Of a stretch of 64,000 bases of DNA, positions 39,485 through 52,118 are shown piece by piece. Position 1 is the first letter of the stretch. Each line of letters begins with the position of its first letter. Below the pieces are notes generated by a model. That model was not told the DNA's origin, did not search any database, and worked only from the letters and a program-made list of their open reading frames with translations. The stretch is taken from assembly GCA_033002965.1 (NCBI GenBank), contig JAURVB010004884.1, positions 1 to 64,000 on the forward strand, written 5' to 3'. This stretch comes from Piper betle (taxonomy: Eukaryota; Streptophyta; Magnoliopsida; Piperales; Piperaceae). The position numbers and the translations under genes are program-made.

Positions 39485-40266
39485 TGCCGATTTTGCCGGC
39501 GAGTTTTTAGGGTGAGGGAGCGGTGGGTGGAGGAGGATATACTTCGTGTTGCCGCTGTAAAGGCGCGATGATTCGCGCGTACTTAAAACTCGTGGCCTTG
39601 TGATTTGCGTGACGACTGAGACGACGTCAAACACCCTCCCTGGCCGGTGTCTAAGGAGTTGACAGATGTCATCATTATATTATGATAATATTATGATTAT
39701 GGTAAGTATAATGTTTGTCAAATTTATCCAAGGTTCATTTACTTCATCATTGATTAGGTTGAATTAATTAGCTAATTACGTGTTCTTTTGGTTAGATTTT
39801 TATCCAATATTTTTCCCCTCCTTTATTTACATGAGCTGAATAACAGCTGACTGCTGAGGGCTGCTCATTCCCCAAGAGTTAATTTTTAAAAAATATATAT
39901 ATATATATTACAGTTTTTACCAAAATTAATTGCCCGACATAGTGTTTTTAAAAAAATTAAGTATATTGAGGGTAAGAAGCTTATTGATAAATTTTTTTCC
40001 CACGTATGATAATTGACACTGTAAAAAGCATTTTTAGGGGTCAATTATCAGGCGGACAAAAATTTTTGCGAGTTGAATAGACTACTTTTCAGGGTAAACG
40101 CGTAATTAAGATAACGAAGTTGAGGACATATAACATCCATTTATTTAGGCCAACTAATGGGCTCACATCCAAAACCACATGTATCTTCCATGAAACATAT
40201 GCAGAATCACGTTAAGAAAAAGCATCACTTGCGGCGTATATAGGCCGATCAATTGCAAGAAGGTTC
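39485..40266. other. Spacer between CAD genes A and B
   Basis: Holds the promoter of gene A: a TATA-like AAGTATATCC on the reverse strand lies near 39535-39545, about 55 bp above the ATG. It also holds the 3' region of gene B. No other gene. Confidence 0.4.
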
Positions 40267-41873
40267 TCAATCATGGGACGGCGGCTTGAGGGTGTTGGCA
40301 ATGTCAATTACAAACCGGTACCGGACGTCTGCCTTCACCAGCCTCTCCATCGCCGTGTTGACATAGTCGGCCGGAATTAGCTCAATGTCCGCCGTGATGT
40401 TGTTCTTGGCCGCAAAATCCAGCATTTCCTGTGTCTCCTTCATCCCCCCTATTCCGCTCCCCGCCACCATTTTCCTCCCTACACAGTACAAAACACATTT
40501 TCATAACATTGATGTATATATGCATGTATATGCACAATATAACCTTATAATATAAAACTATATATACACTCCAAGCTAGCTCTAAAGGGCAAGTAGTAGA
40601 TACTTACCTCTGATTATAGAGAAGGCAGGCAATTCAAGTGGTCGGCCCGGAGCACCCACCATCACTAGCTTCCCATCTGTCTTGAGTAAACTTAGGAGCG
40701 GTGTCATTGGGTGTGTTGCAGAGACAGTGTCAATAATCCCGTCCATGGTTTTGATTGCAGCCTACATAATAATCACAAGTAGATACACATACATTACAAC
40801 GTCATTGACAGATCACTTTTGAAGTACCTTGTTAATCAAAATTAAGAATTTAAATAATTAACATGTTGATCAATTATAATGAGCACCTTCATTTGGGCGG
40901 GGTCGTTGCTGACCAAGAAAGCATCGGCGCCGAGCCGCTCAATAGCCTCCTCCTTCTTGGAGGGGGAAGTGCTGATGACGGTAACCTTGGAGCTGAACGC
41001 CTTGGCAAACTTCACGGCGACATGGCCAAGCCCTCCGAGGCCGACCACGCCGACGTGCAGGCCCGGCTGCGCTAGGCCGAAGTGGCGGAGGGGGCTGTAG
41101 ACGGTGATCCCTGCGCACAAGAGAGGGGCCGCTTCTGCTAAGGGTAGGCCGTCGGGGATGCGGACGACGAAGTGCTCTTCGACGACAATCGTATCGGAGT
41201 AGCCCCCGTAGGTGGTGGTGCCGTCGAAATCGAGGGAGTTGTAGGTGAGGATGTGGTCGGGGCAGTAGTTCTCAAGGTTGTCGTCGCAGTCGGGGCAGGC
41301 GTGGCAGGAGCCGACCATACACCCGACTCCGGCTTTGTCCCCGACCGTGAACTTGGTCACCTTCGATCCTACCGCCGTCACTTCCCCAACAATCTCATGC
41401 CTGCAATATTGTCATTTTGCATATATTATATATGTAATACAACGTATTCTAATTAATACAATCTGCCATATTATTCATGACACAACAAAAAAATTTTTTG
41501 TGGTAATTAAAAATTTATGCATCTAACTCAATTTGAGCTATACTATTATATGTATGCTCACCCTGGCAGGATGGGGAAGGTGGAGTTTCCCCATTCATTT
41601 CTTACACTGTGAAGATCAGAATGGCACATCCCGCAATATAAGATCTTGAGAGTCACGTCCTCCTCTCTGTTCGCCCTGTAAGTTGAAGTGTTTTTTGGAA
41701 CGAAAAATCAGACGTCAATAAACTTGCATCATACGCATTGTAGTAAATTAGCTTATGAACATGATAGACGTGGGAAAATATATGATTAAAGACCTGCGAG
41801 AGAAGTGGAAGGGGGTGAGGACACCGGAGGCGTCCATGGCGGCCAAGCCATAGGCTTTGTTGGAGTGCTCCAT
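40267..41873 (-). CDS. CAD/mannitol dehydrogenase-like alcohol dehydrogenase B
   Basis: 357 aa. Exons in gene order: 41873-41794, 41675-41562, 41400-40887, 40761-40608, 40478-40267. The last four exons have exactly the same lengths as in genes A and C (114, 514, 154, 212 nt). Motifs include [17 protein letters not shown], the structural zinc loop in [20 protein letters not shown], and [11 protein letters not shown]. It is the most diverged member of the cluster (for example SSKVTVIS, and tail NTLKPPSHD) and has the most compact introns. Its start differs: the position of the ATG used by A and C is TCC here. Translation must begin six codons later at a newly formed ATG (MEHSNKAYG), where A and C have Thr. 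Cofactor and reaction as for gene A, with a possibly different substrate. Confidence 0.92.
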
Positions 41874-42282
41874 CGCCGGCGACTCTGCGGAAAGGTCGGT
41901 TGGTAGGTAAGGATGAGAGGGAGAGTGTTTGAGAGCGGACGTGTGGCAGAGGAGCTACCCTTGCACGTCTATTTGTACGTAAGTGCAGGGTGGACATAGC
42001 GTGGGGGAAGAAACGGTGATTTGGCGGGGCTAGCTCGTGACGTGATCCGTGACGGTTGAGGGTTGTATGTCTTTGTCATGGACTAGTAACGGGGACTTAA
42101 CGGCCAAGAAAGGTTTGGGTGTTGTGTGAGTGGGGTTTTTTTGAATTGTATTTTTTCTAATTCTCTTGTAATAAAAATTAATAATTATTACTTAGAAAAA
42201 ATATATAAAATTTTATTTTTTAGAACAAACATCAGCTTAACTTAATCACATGTACATGAATCAGTTCATCCTTTAAACCCCT

Positions 42283-42717
42283 TAGGGGTGCTAATTGAGA
42301 AAAATGAGGCCAATGTGGTTTGAACTCCCAACTTTAAAGTCATCAAGGTGAATATTTACCATCTCAATTATCTTACTTCTTTGTTATTATATTGCATATA
42401 TATATATATAATATAATATAAAGACTATATTATTATATTATTTTATCGAGTCGAGTCGAGTCGAGTTCAAGTCGAGCTATAAGTTGAGTTCGAGTCGGTT
42501 CGAGTCGAGCTATAAGTTGAGTTCGAGTCGAGTTCGAGTTATAACCGAGTCGAGTCGAGTCAAACACAACCTTGTTCAAGCTCGGCTTGTAAGATTCGAG
42601 TACGAGTCAAATTTGAGTCGAGTTCGAGTCGAGCATTTAAATGTCAAGTTTCAAGTCGAATCAAACCGAGCCGAACGCTAAATGCTCACAAGCTAGCTTA
42701 CTCAATTAACAACCCTA
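42283..42717. mobile_element. Non-autonomous hAT-like element with (GTCGA)-type repeats
   Basis: A 435-bp element with ends TAGGGGTGCTAATTGAG and, as reverse complement, TAGGGTTGTTAATTGAG (14 of 17 matching). It is flanked by a perfect 8-bp target duplication AAACCCCT (42275-42282 and 42718-42725). The right half (about 42448-42665) is a degenerate array of GAGTCGAG/GAGTTCGAG units. No transposase. Confidence 0.85.
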
Positions 42718-42757
42718 AAACCCCTAGACTCGATAAATTTATTATTTATTGTCCTAG

Positions 42758-44255
42758 CCTGTCACTTAAAAAGCATTATTTAGCTCCCCTCAAAACTAAC
42801 ATTGTTAAACAAACAATCTTAAATGATAAGGTGGTATACTTTCAACTGGTTCATTAATGATGAAAGTACCACATCAAATAATAAAATTAATTAATATTAA
42901 ATTAATAAATATAAATATAAAATATAAAAATAAAGACATAATAACTAAATAAAATTTTTTGTAAGTAAAAAAATTTTATTTTATTTCTGACCTTAAGTCT
43001 AATTTTAACTTATATGTAAAAAATAATAAAAAACATTTTATCTTACCTGTTATAAAAACATCACAAAAGAAAATTTAATAAAATAATAATACATTTTTAA
43101 TTATTATATATTTATTTTAGGACATTTGTTTATTTGATATAATAATTAATTTTAATGAATTTAATATCAATTAATTTTATTTTGATGTGGCACTCCTATA
43201 TCATAAATTAACCAGTTATAAGTTTCCTAAGTCAATAATTAACGGTATTTGTTAAATGGGGCTTTTAAAAAATTCATGTAATATTTTTTAGAAAGAAATG
43301 GAGTTAGAGTTTACTGAGTACAAGGAGCATGGTTGCATGAATCGGAATCGGAATCGGAATCGGTTTTCCATGGAATCGGAATCAGAATCGGAATCGGTCT
43401 GAATCGGCCAAGAATCGGTTCAGTTGAATCGGTCCAAATTAATTTAATCGGTCATATATAATAATTTGACAATTTACAATATAAATATATTAAAATTGGG
43501 TATTGATGTTATTTTGATATTATTCTGTGTATTATAGTTTATGATATTTTTTAAATATTTTTTAAGATTTTTTTAAATTATTTAGAATTAATTATTATTT
43601 TTTACTCGGGTTAGACTCGAGTCAACTTTTAATTACGAGAATGCCACCCTCCCCTCTCTACCCGCCGCCGCCGGCGGCCCGGTCGGCGGCGAGCCTCGCG
43701 GCGTCGATGTCGGAGGATGTCGGCAGCCCGGTCGGACGAACCGTCGGCCGGCGGAATCGCGGCGGAAGCATCGGACGGCGAAAGGTGAGTTCGGAACGGG
43801 CGCAGCGTCGGACGGCGGTGGGGTGGTCGGAAGGTCGGGCGGAGCGTCGAGCGGCCGAATCGCGACGGAATCGCGGCGGAATCGCAGCGGAATCGGGCGG
43901 AAGCGCGGCGGAGGGCGGCGGAGCGAGCGCGGCGGCGGAATCGGGGGGAGAGGGTTTGATTTATGTTTTTAAATCCAAATTACCATTTTGCCCATGCTTA
44001 AATAATTTAATAAAAATTATACCTAGGGTATTTTGGTAATTTTATAATAAAACCGATTCCGATTTAAATCGGCCGATTCCGATTCCGATTTAAATCGGTC
44101 GGAATCGGCCGAAACGGGCTGATTCACGACCCGATTCGGGGCCGACCGAGTCGGCCCCAAAATCGGATCGGCGTGACGCGGATCCGTACAACTATGACAA
44201 GGAGTAAATGATGAATTTACTTATTTCAATGGCTAAGTGATGCTTACTTTTTTTA
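42758..44255. mobile_element. Long inverted-repeat element, copy 2, split by a hAT insertion
   Basis: The left arm (about 42765-42880) and right arm (about 43200-43320 plus 44205-44255) are imperfect reverse complements. They are related to the arms of the element at 1120-1745. The right arm is interrupted by the hAT-like insertion 43328-44196. Without the insertion the element is about 0.63 kb, like copy 1. Ends approximate. Confidence 0.5.
43328..44196. mobile_element. Non-autonomous hAT-like element with GAATCGG repeats
   Basis: An 869-bp element with an 8-bp target duplication ACAAGGAG (43320-43327 and 44197-44204). Its ends are CATGGTTGCATG and, as reverse complement, CATAGTTGTACG. GAATCGG heptamers at the left (from about 43340) face CCGATTC repeats at the right (to about 44110), so the element can fold back. 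A GC-rich centre (43640-43960) has no conserved frame. Nested in the inverted-repeat element 42758-44255, so it is younger than that element. Confidence 0.85.
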
Positions 44256-45508
44256 TTATAAAGGTAAAATAAAAACCTACTCCATTCAATAGATCATCAA
44301 AATTGGCAGCCCTTTCGAGAAAAAAATTGATAAATAACTTTGTAAAAAATGTTCAATTATTTTTCATTACTTATTATTTATATAATACGACAGCCGTCAG
44401 CGGGTAATTAAATAAAAGATAAGGTTGAAAATTAAGACCTTATAAACCAACAGTCAGATGTGTTTGGCCGTAGTAAGTGCCCACCTACTCATAATTTGTG
44501 ACCTTTTACTACCACGGGGACGTAGCTAGAATGACCATGTTTTTCATCCAATTTTATAAATTAATAGGGGAATATGGTTGAGAGTCGAGACATTCAAATG
44601 CGTGCCAGACATTGCTACAGGCACGCACTTTTGGAAGAGCTGGCTAGAAACTAAGAACTGGAGATGCATGATTGAAGATTTTTTACTTTGATAGGAAGTG
44701 ACATTTTTTTAAAGTTCAATGTACTCAATGCATGTCCGCCTGCCGTCCTTTATTATATTGATTGATTATTATTTCATTGATGACGTGTGGTATCGGAGAC
44801 CATGGAGAGCTGTCTTTCAATTCTAAATGATCAATGGGACCTTGGTATATATATAAATATTATATATATATATATTATATTTAAATTAATTATTGTATTA
44901 CCTTCAAATAGGTTATTCATGAGCTCGCTTACGCATAAAATTTTTTTCCCATTTTCTTATAAAGGAAAATGTTTTGCAGGGGAGGCCATATGAATGACTA
45001 CGAAAAAGTAATATAATTATTTTGTACTTTCTTGACATAATTTTATTTAATTTATACACGAAATAATTAATTTAATATTTTCTTTTATATAAAGTACATT
45101 GAAATTTTATTTAATTTATAAACAAAATAATTAATTTAATATTATTTTTTATATAAAGTACATTGAACGTAGCTATTAAAGTTGACTATTTTTATGCCAA
45201 CTAAATAAACAATTAATTCACACTTAATATATTTCTCTGCAAACACTTTTAATATAGCTTTTCTTCCGGGCTGCACATTTAATATATGCGCTGACATTGT
45301 GAATCATTGGCGAGCTGAATGTCTCATAAAAAAACACATGCATTAAAAGTCGAAATGGAAATCGCACGTCCACAATAAGGGATTGTTTGACCAACCAAAA
45401 CCCATCCTCACTACTTAAATTAAAGCTTTTCACTCCAATTCCAAGTAAAAAACGCGACGAACTCCTGGGAAGAAAACCATTGCATATATATAAATATAAT
45501 ATATCTGT
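44256..45508. other. Intergenic spacer between TE cluster and CAD gene C
   Basis: AT-rich, no gene recognised. The part above 45400 is probably 3' UTR of CAD gene C. A near-repeat of about 70 bp ('aaataattaatttaatatt..tatataaagtacattga') occurs twice between 45060 and 45170. Confidence 0.45.
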
Positions 45509-48500
45509 TCAAGCATCGGAGGTGGCCTTGAGGGTATTTGCAATGTCGATGACAAAACGGTACCGAACATCCGCCCTAGCCAGCCTCTCCATCGCCGTGT
45601 TCACGTAATCCGCCGGAATGAGCTCAATGTCGGCCGTGATGTTGTTAGCAGCTGCGAAGTCGATCATCTCCTGTGTCTCCTTCATTCCGCCAATGCTGCT
45701 GCCGCCCACAATCTTCCTCCCTATCAACAGAGACATACACGCAACTTTACTTTTGAATAATTCTGATTCTCGGATTAAATATGTCCACACAGTGCAAGTA
45801 AGAGTAGCTCACCCATGAGCAAAGGAAAGATTGGCAAGTCAAGTGGGCGGTCCGGGGCGCCAACCATCACTAGCTTCCCATCTGTCTTGAGCAATCCAAT
45901 CAGAGGTAGCAGGGGATGAACGGCAGAGACCGTGTCGATGATGCCATCCATCGTCCCTGCCGCAGCCTACAAATTATAAATGTTAATATTGGCTTTCAAC
46001 AACCTAATTAAAGCCGTTCATGTAATGAGGTCATCTAGTATAGGTAAAGTTTTAAATATTGTATATTAATTACGTCGGATTTATAGATAGTACACGTATA
46101 TATCTTTTCTTATATTAATATTAATATTGATATGCATTTATAAAAAGAAGAACCTAATATGAGACCTCAATCAATCTATATAAAAATAATAATAAATTAA
46201 ATTATTAAAAATATTTTTTATTTAATTAAAATTTATAATTTAAATCAAAATTAATAATAATTTATATCTAATATATCACATTACTATTATACTCTATTTT
46301 ATAATCATTTAACAAAAACTTATCTATAAAATTAAAATTAAAATTTATCTTAATATGTCATGACATCTTAATATTTTAGTTCAATCGGGGTTACGAGTAT
46401 TTAAATATAAAATTTTATATAAAATATTTTATTATATATCACAAATATTTTTTGTAATTATATCTAATAAATTATCGATTAAAATACCATAGCTTTAGAA
46501 AAAAAAGGCTTTCAAAAAATTTTAAATTAATAAATTAAATATTAATTTAAATGGCACAAATAATAATAAAATATAAGACATACGAGTATTTAAAATTATT
46601 ATGGGTGCAAGTAATCACCTTGACTTCGGCGGGGTCTTTGCTAATCAAGAAAGCATCTGCGCCGAGACGATCAATGGCCTCCTGCTTCTTGGATGGGGAA
46701 GTGCTAATGACGGTCACCTTGGCACCGAACGCCTTAGCAAACTTGACGGCGACATGGCCGAGCCCTCCAAGGCCAACGACGCCGACGTGCAGGCCAGGCT
46801 GGGCAAGGCCATAGTGACGGAGTGGGCTGTAGACGGTGATCCCGGCGCAGAGGAGAGGGGCAGCTGCATCAAGTGGCAGACCGTCGGGGATGCGGACGGC
46901 AAAGTGCTCATCCACGACAAGGTTGTCGGAGTAGCCACCATAGGTGATGGTGCCGTCGTGGTAGAGGGCGTTGTAGGTGAGGATCATCTTGGGGCAGTAG
47001 TTCTCGGCATCCTTGTCGCAGTTGGGGCATGCACCGCAGGAGCCGACCAAGCACCCAACCCCGGCCTTATCCCCGATCTTAAATTTCGTCACGTTGGACC
47101 CTACTGCCGTCACTTCGCCGACAATCTCATGACTGCAATACCATCGCCCACCATTGCCAGTCTTTAACATGCATTTATTTATGGCGGTTTTGCCCAAATT
47201 GTATTAAGTTAATGTATCCAATAGTTTTATTAATTGCCTGTCAGTGGATCGGATGCTAATTAGTAGTTGAGACCATGGGATACACTCATAAAAGCTCCAC
47301 CACCACTACAATTTATGTGATGATAAAAGGTCGTCGTTGGTGATAATCGACACGACCGGTGGTCCTGTGGCATACATAGCGCCACCGAGGCCAACAACAG
47401 TGGAATCACGAATAATGGCCACATAATTTACTACTTTTTTCTTTTTCTTTGTTTTAATTCAGAACTTGCGATTCTTATATACGAAAAATCAATCTTAACG
47501 GAGACGAAGGCGGCGTTACTCACCTGGGGACGATGGGGTAGACGGAGTTACCCCATTCGTTCTTGATAGCGTGCAGGTCGGTGTGGCAGATGCCGCAGAA
47601 CAGGATCTTCAATGTCACATCCCCTTCGCCATTCTCCCTGCAATAATCAAATCCCCGCCGTTGCATCAATTTAACAAACAAGTTGTTTGAGGGAGAGGGT
47701 CGTTTTCCCCTTTTTTGGTTAATATAGATTTAAACATATAATAAAGATCAGGGGATCAACATCACACATGACACATCCGAGAACAAATTAAACATGTATC
47801 GATCTCACGCATACTTACAACACATATAATTCAAAAGTAAAAAAGGAAAGCATTGATCTAATTATCAAACGCGTGACGGTTTTTTGTGTGTGTTTGGAAT
47901 ATGTACAGAAATTTTTTGCCCAATAATTACGAAAAGTAGTCAAATTTACATTTAACTTCAAAATAATCATTAAGCTGCTCAACCAAAACACCTCACTGGT
48001 AAAATCAGTACCCTACATATCCATCAAATCAATATCAAAACACGTCTAAAACTTAGAATAATTAAATATATATATTATAATATATAAATAAAGTAAAAAA
48101 TTTATACACCAAAATATATGTACGGATAAAAATCACTATGCTCACAAACAAAGGAAAGTGTAAGACATGATCACTATCAAAAAAATCACTTTTTATAAGC
48201 ACTATAATTTTTTTCTTTTTGATCAGTAAAGATATAATATTACTAAGTTTGTATCGTTATTTTAAATTAATTAATAAAAAAATATTTGACTAAATCAAGT
48301 AAGAGTTAATATTTTGATGGATTTGGTGAGATCCTTTTTCGATGGATGATCCTGTTACGCTGTAAACTTTGAAGGATGAGAACCGACGATGTAACTGTGT
48401 CTTCAAAAAAAAATTATTTAACCACCAAAAAATACACCAACAAAACCCAAAATAGGTAAGTATCAAAAGACAAATACATGAAAAATGGTATACAACAAAA

Positions 48501-48639
48501 CATCTCATATCAAAACTGAAGAGGAGAATGATTTAATGAACCTGCGGGAGAAGTGGAAGGAGAAGAGGTGGCCGGAGGCGTCCATGGCAGCCAAGCCAAA
48601 GGCCTTCCTCGGGTGCTCCGTCGCCTGCGACTTTGCCAT
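45509..48639 (-). CDS. CAD/mannitol dehydrogenase-like alcohol dehydrogenase C
   Basis: 363 aa. Exons in gene order: 48639-48542, 47637-47524, 47132-46619, 45966-45813, 45720-45509. Identical exon lengths to gene A. It begins [20 protein letters not shown]. It has CGICHTDLH, the structural zinc loop in [33 protein letters not shown], and [19 protein letters not shown]. One oddity: the residue before the zinc-site HE is Ser, because the codon is split AG|T across intron 2. Genes A and B have the usual Gly there (PGHE). Exon 2 and its upstream flank are almost identical to gene A, unlike the rest of the gene. Otherwise it looks functional: an NADPH-dependent aldehyde reductase of the ELI3/mannitol dehydrogenase-like clade, substrate unknown. 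Confidence 0.93.
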
Positions 48640-48713
48640 TTTCGTAGGAGGATTGGACAATGGGATTGAGGGAGGAATGAGAGTGGTGGTGGCGGTGGCG
48701 CAGGGATCATCAT

Positions 48714-48722
48714 ACTTATAGA
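48714..48722 (-). promoter_or_regulatory. Putative TATA box of CAD gene C
   Basis: The reverse strand reads CTATAAGTA, about 75 bp above the start codon at 48639. That is a sensible distance for a short plant 5' leader. A similar TATA-like sequence lies at the same distance above gene A. Confidence 0.45.
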
Positions 48723-49196
48723 ACGAACGAACACTCTGTGGAACCAACTAACGCCGTGTCACAATTCAACCACCGTTTGCAAACCAAGCAGTGACGGGGA
48801 GACGATGGAGCCCGACATGCAAACGACGGTTAACGAATAAGTGGAAAATGATTGCGTACAAATCCCGGATGAAGCTGACTTATTTAATACAAGTTTAATT
48901 TGTACATCGATTCATAATAAATATTGTTTATCTAAAAATAATCCTTATATAATTTAATTTATCAAAATTACATATAAATTAATATAAATATTTCAACCTG
49001 ATCAAACACTCATCGGCGACTTCCATGTGACACCAAAAAAAGTTCTTGGATATCTGTTCAGTGCCTTCTATCCGATATTTGTATCCCTATGGTCGATTAT
49101 ACAACAAGTCATGTGGAGGTTTATTTTGCTCTAAGCTCAACTATTGTTTGGCTTTAGATGCAAATCAGTCTTAAATTCGATTCCGAAGAGAGTTGG

Positions 49197-52118
49197 TGTA
49201 ACACCCCAATTCCGGTCCACGCTTGTGAACCAAACCGGTATGTTATAGGCCCCGGTTAGGTCGGCTAACCCGAACCTAACTCATGCGGATCCAATCTCGG
49301 TGTCTTAAGATGAAGATACAACTCGCAATGCATTGATGAATGCACAAACCCTAACATGGTACTACATGAATGACATGCAATTCAAACACACACCAATACA
49401 ATTACGATCAAACTCAATGAAAATTCTAAAATAAAACGGACAGAATCTCCCCTAAAAGTGCAATTAGGGTCCACCCTGTCAAAACAATATATACCAATAT
49501 ATATGCATATATCAACAATTTTAATCACACATAATCTAATATACTGTATATTCATTATAAAACTTGGGCCACACTTCTGCTGCGCACTCTGATCACATCT
49601 CACCTCTTGTCATCATGTCTTAGCTTTTCATCATGTCATAACATCATATTTTAACAACTAATCACGTCACATCATCATGTTTCAAGCATTTATTCACACC
49701 ATATAATAATATCATAACACAATATAAACACTCAATTGACTGACATGTGTGCAAGCGACAACAATGCTCCTCCGTCCAAACTGGCTCCTCCAACTCGTAA
49801 TTGTTACCTATATATAGTATAAAAACACGTCAGTAACAAGTGTTACTGGTCCGGAAAATAAAATAACTATAACAAGCTGGCTATGAGAGCAAACTCTCAT
49901 ATGAAAGAAAACATCATATACTCCACGTGAACACTCTGAAGGGCACTACTGAGGAGCCACTGGGCTGCAGACCCGGTAGCATCCCGATCTATCTGGTACT
50001 GTGCCACTCACGGCACTTCTTTTTCAGTACTTCATGTAAAACTTTATCCTAAGCCCTCTCCTTACCTCCATATTTCTCCTGGCCTTGAGCACGAAGGCCG
50101 AGTACTCTCAGGCAGTCGCCTTTAGTACCCTTTGAACCACAAGTCCGGACATGCGCTGTACTAAACAGTACCCGTAAACCTCCACGTTCTCCGGGTGTGA
50201 GGAACTCAAACGCGGAGTTGTCAGGATCCCTCGGGAATGGAACAGTCCGCTGGCACTAATCCAGAGCCCGCTTTGACTGTCACGGCATCCGCTCATGGTA
50301 CGTGCAGTCGGTTTCTCCATCTCTCGTCTCACTGAAAACGCGGAAACACATATATATATATATATATATAGGGCTGGGTAGGGATTTATATAATAGGCCC
50401 GAAGGCAACTTGTGGTGGATCTTGTTTTCGAAATCATCCTCGAGGGGTTATTAATCCGGAAAACTGTTCGGTTAAATGGCCCGAGTTAAGTGGGATCCGA
50501 TAAAACGCCACTTAACCCGTCCTGCAGATAATAAAATAAACATACAATAGAAGAGCGTAAAACAGAGGCGAGTCCTAAACGGACCTGGTAGAAGCTCCAA
50601 GCGTGTCATCGCGCCTAGGCGGCGAGCTCCTACTCCGTACCTACACATCAAAACTAAATACTAACGCCCACTAACTACATGATGCATCAAAATCAATGAA
50701 TATCACACGACATAATAATCATCCCTCAAATAATCGATCAATAATCAATAATCATAAAAGTGAAAATAATTCTATCATCCTATTCATTCCAATTTATCGT
50801 GTTTCCTAAGTTACATCGTGCTCAATTAGCATGCTTATACTTCATCTCATTAGATCACTTACTTAATCTCATCATGCACATCTTTACTTCATTCATAGTA
50901 TGACATTCATCATGACAACTAGTTAATTCTAGCATGCTATGCTAACAATCATAATCAATTTTAAATAACTCAATCGGAGGTAATTATACCTCACGTAGTC
51001 GGCAATCGGCGACGGCTAGGGTTCCGTCGCGTGTCTCGGAGCTCAAATTCGGCGCTCATCGGCGTCCGAAGCTCGATCGGGCTCGACTGGGTGAGCCCTG
51101 TGGAAGATCCGGTGAATTCTGGCGAATTCCAGAAATTTCGGTTTTCCGACGGTTTTCGGCGGTTTGCAGCTTCCAGCGGTTTTCCGGTGACAGTCGCCGG
51201 CGGCGTCTACTGGCCGGAAAGTGGTCGTGTTGGGTACCCTTGGAACCGGCTCGGCGAGCCCGACTCATCTACGAGGTCGACGCAGCCAACGGAGGTGGCG
51301 GCTCGTCGGAAAATGCATAAAACCAAGCCGGCGATGATGGTGGTTAGATCCGGCCGGCCACGGCGGCGATGGCCTCCGTTCCGGTCGGGGAAGGTCGCTG
51401 GAAGGCTGAGGGTGCTGAGGCGACCGACCAACCGTGGCGGCGCCGGTAGCCAGCAGCAGAATCGGCGACGGAAGCGCAACGGCGGGTGCGGCGTCGTGGC
51501 GGCCCGATTGGGGCCGGACCTGGTCGGGCAACATGGCGACTTCGTCGCGGGGCTAGGCAGTGACGAACAGCGGCCGGTCGGGCATCCACGGCAGCAGCGG
51601 CGACGTGCACAGTGGCGGCGCGTCAAGGTAAGGGTCGGGGAAGAAGGCATGGGGGAGAAAAAGACTCGATGGCAAACTCGTAAATATTATTTGACTCGTC
51701 TCCGACTAGAGTCAAAAATAATATTTAAGTCGTAGAAAATTCTAAAAAAATTGGAAAAAAATCCCATAAAATCAAACAATACCAAAACATCATAATGATA
51801 TGCTCTAGAACTATCAACCCACCCAAAATGCCCGTAACACGTCCTAACGAGGTAAACGGCCTAAAACTAATTCTACGATCCATTATATATCATAATAAAA
51901 AAATAAACTGCATACTCTCATATATTCTGATAACTTATTTTTTTATGTTGTGTTCATGACGTTATCATCATATACTTGGGTACACATGACCCTCATGACT
52001 CATACACGAGACTGGCGTCGGCTCAGTACACGTGCTCTGAAACTGACCCGACTCGAAAATAACGGTCGAACCGACCGGTTTTAAATATAAAACCCTAACT
52101 CGAATCACAAGTTTTACA
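49197..52118 (-). mobile_element. Solo LTR 2 (2922 bp, reverse orientation)
   Basis: Reading the minus strand it begins TGTAAAACTTGTGATTCGAG and ends GGGGTGTTACA. Flanking pentamers are GTTGG (49192-49196) and GTTTG (52119-52123), a target duplication with one mismatch. It is colinear with solo LTRs 1 and 3, including the GC-rich block (about 51250-51650) and the AT-rich island. The TATA region has expanded into a TA tract (about 50349-50370). No internal retrotransposon region adjoins it. Confidence 0.85.

Noticed and set aside
51031..51735. A 234-codon frame in solo LTR 2, with counterparts at 31615-32025 and 57198-57656
   Set aside because: It lies in the GC-rich block of the LTR. The frame is not kept in the other two copies, so there is no sign of protein-level selection.
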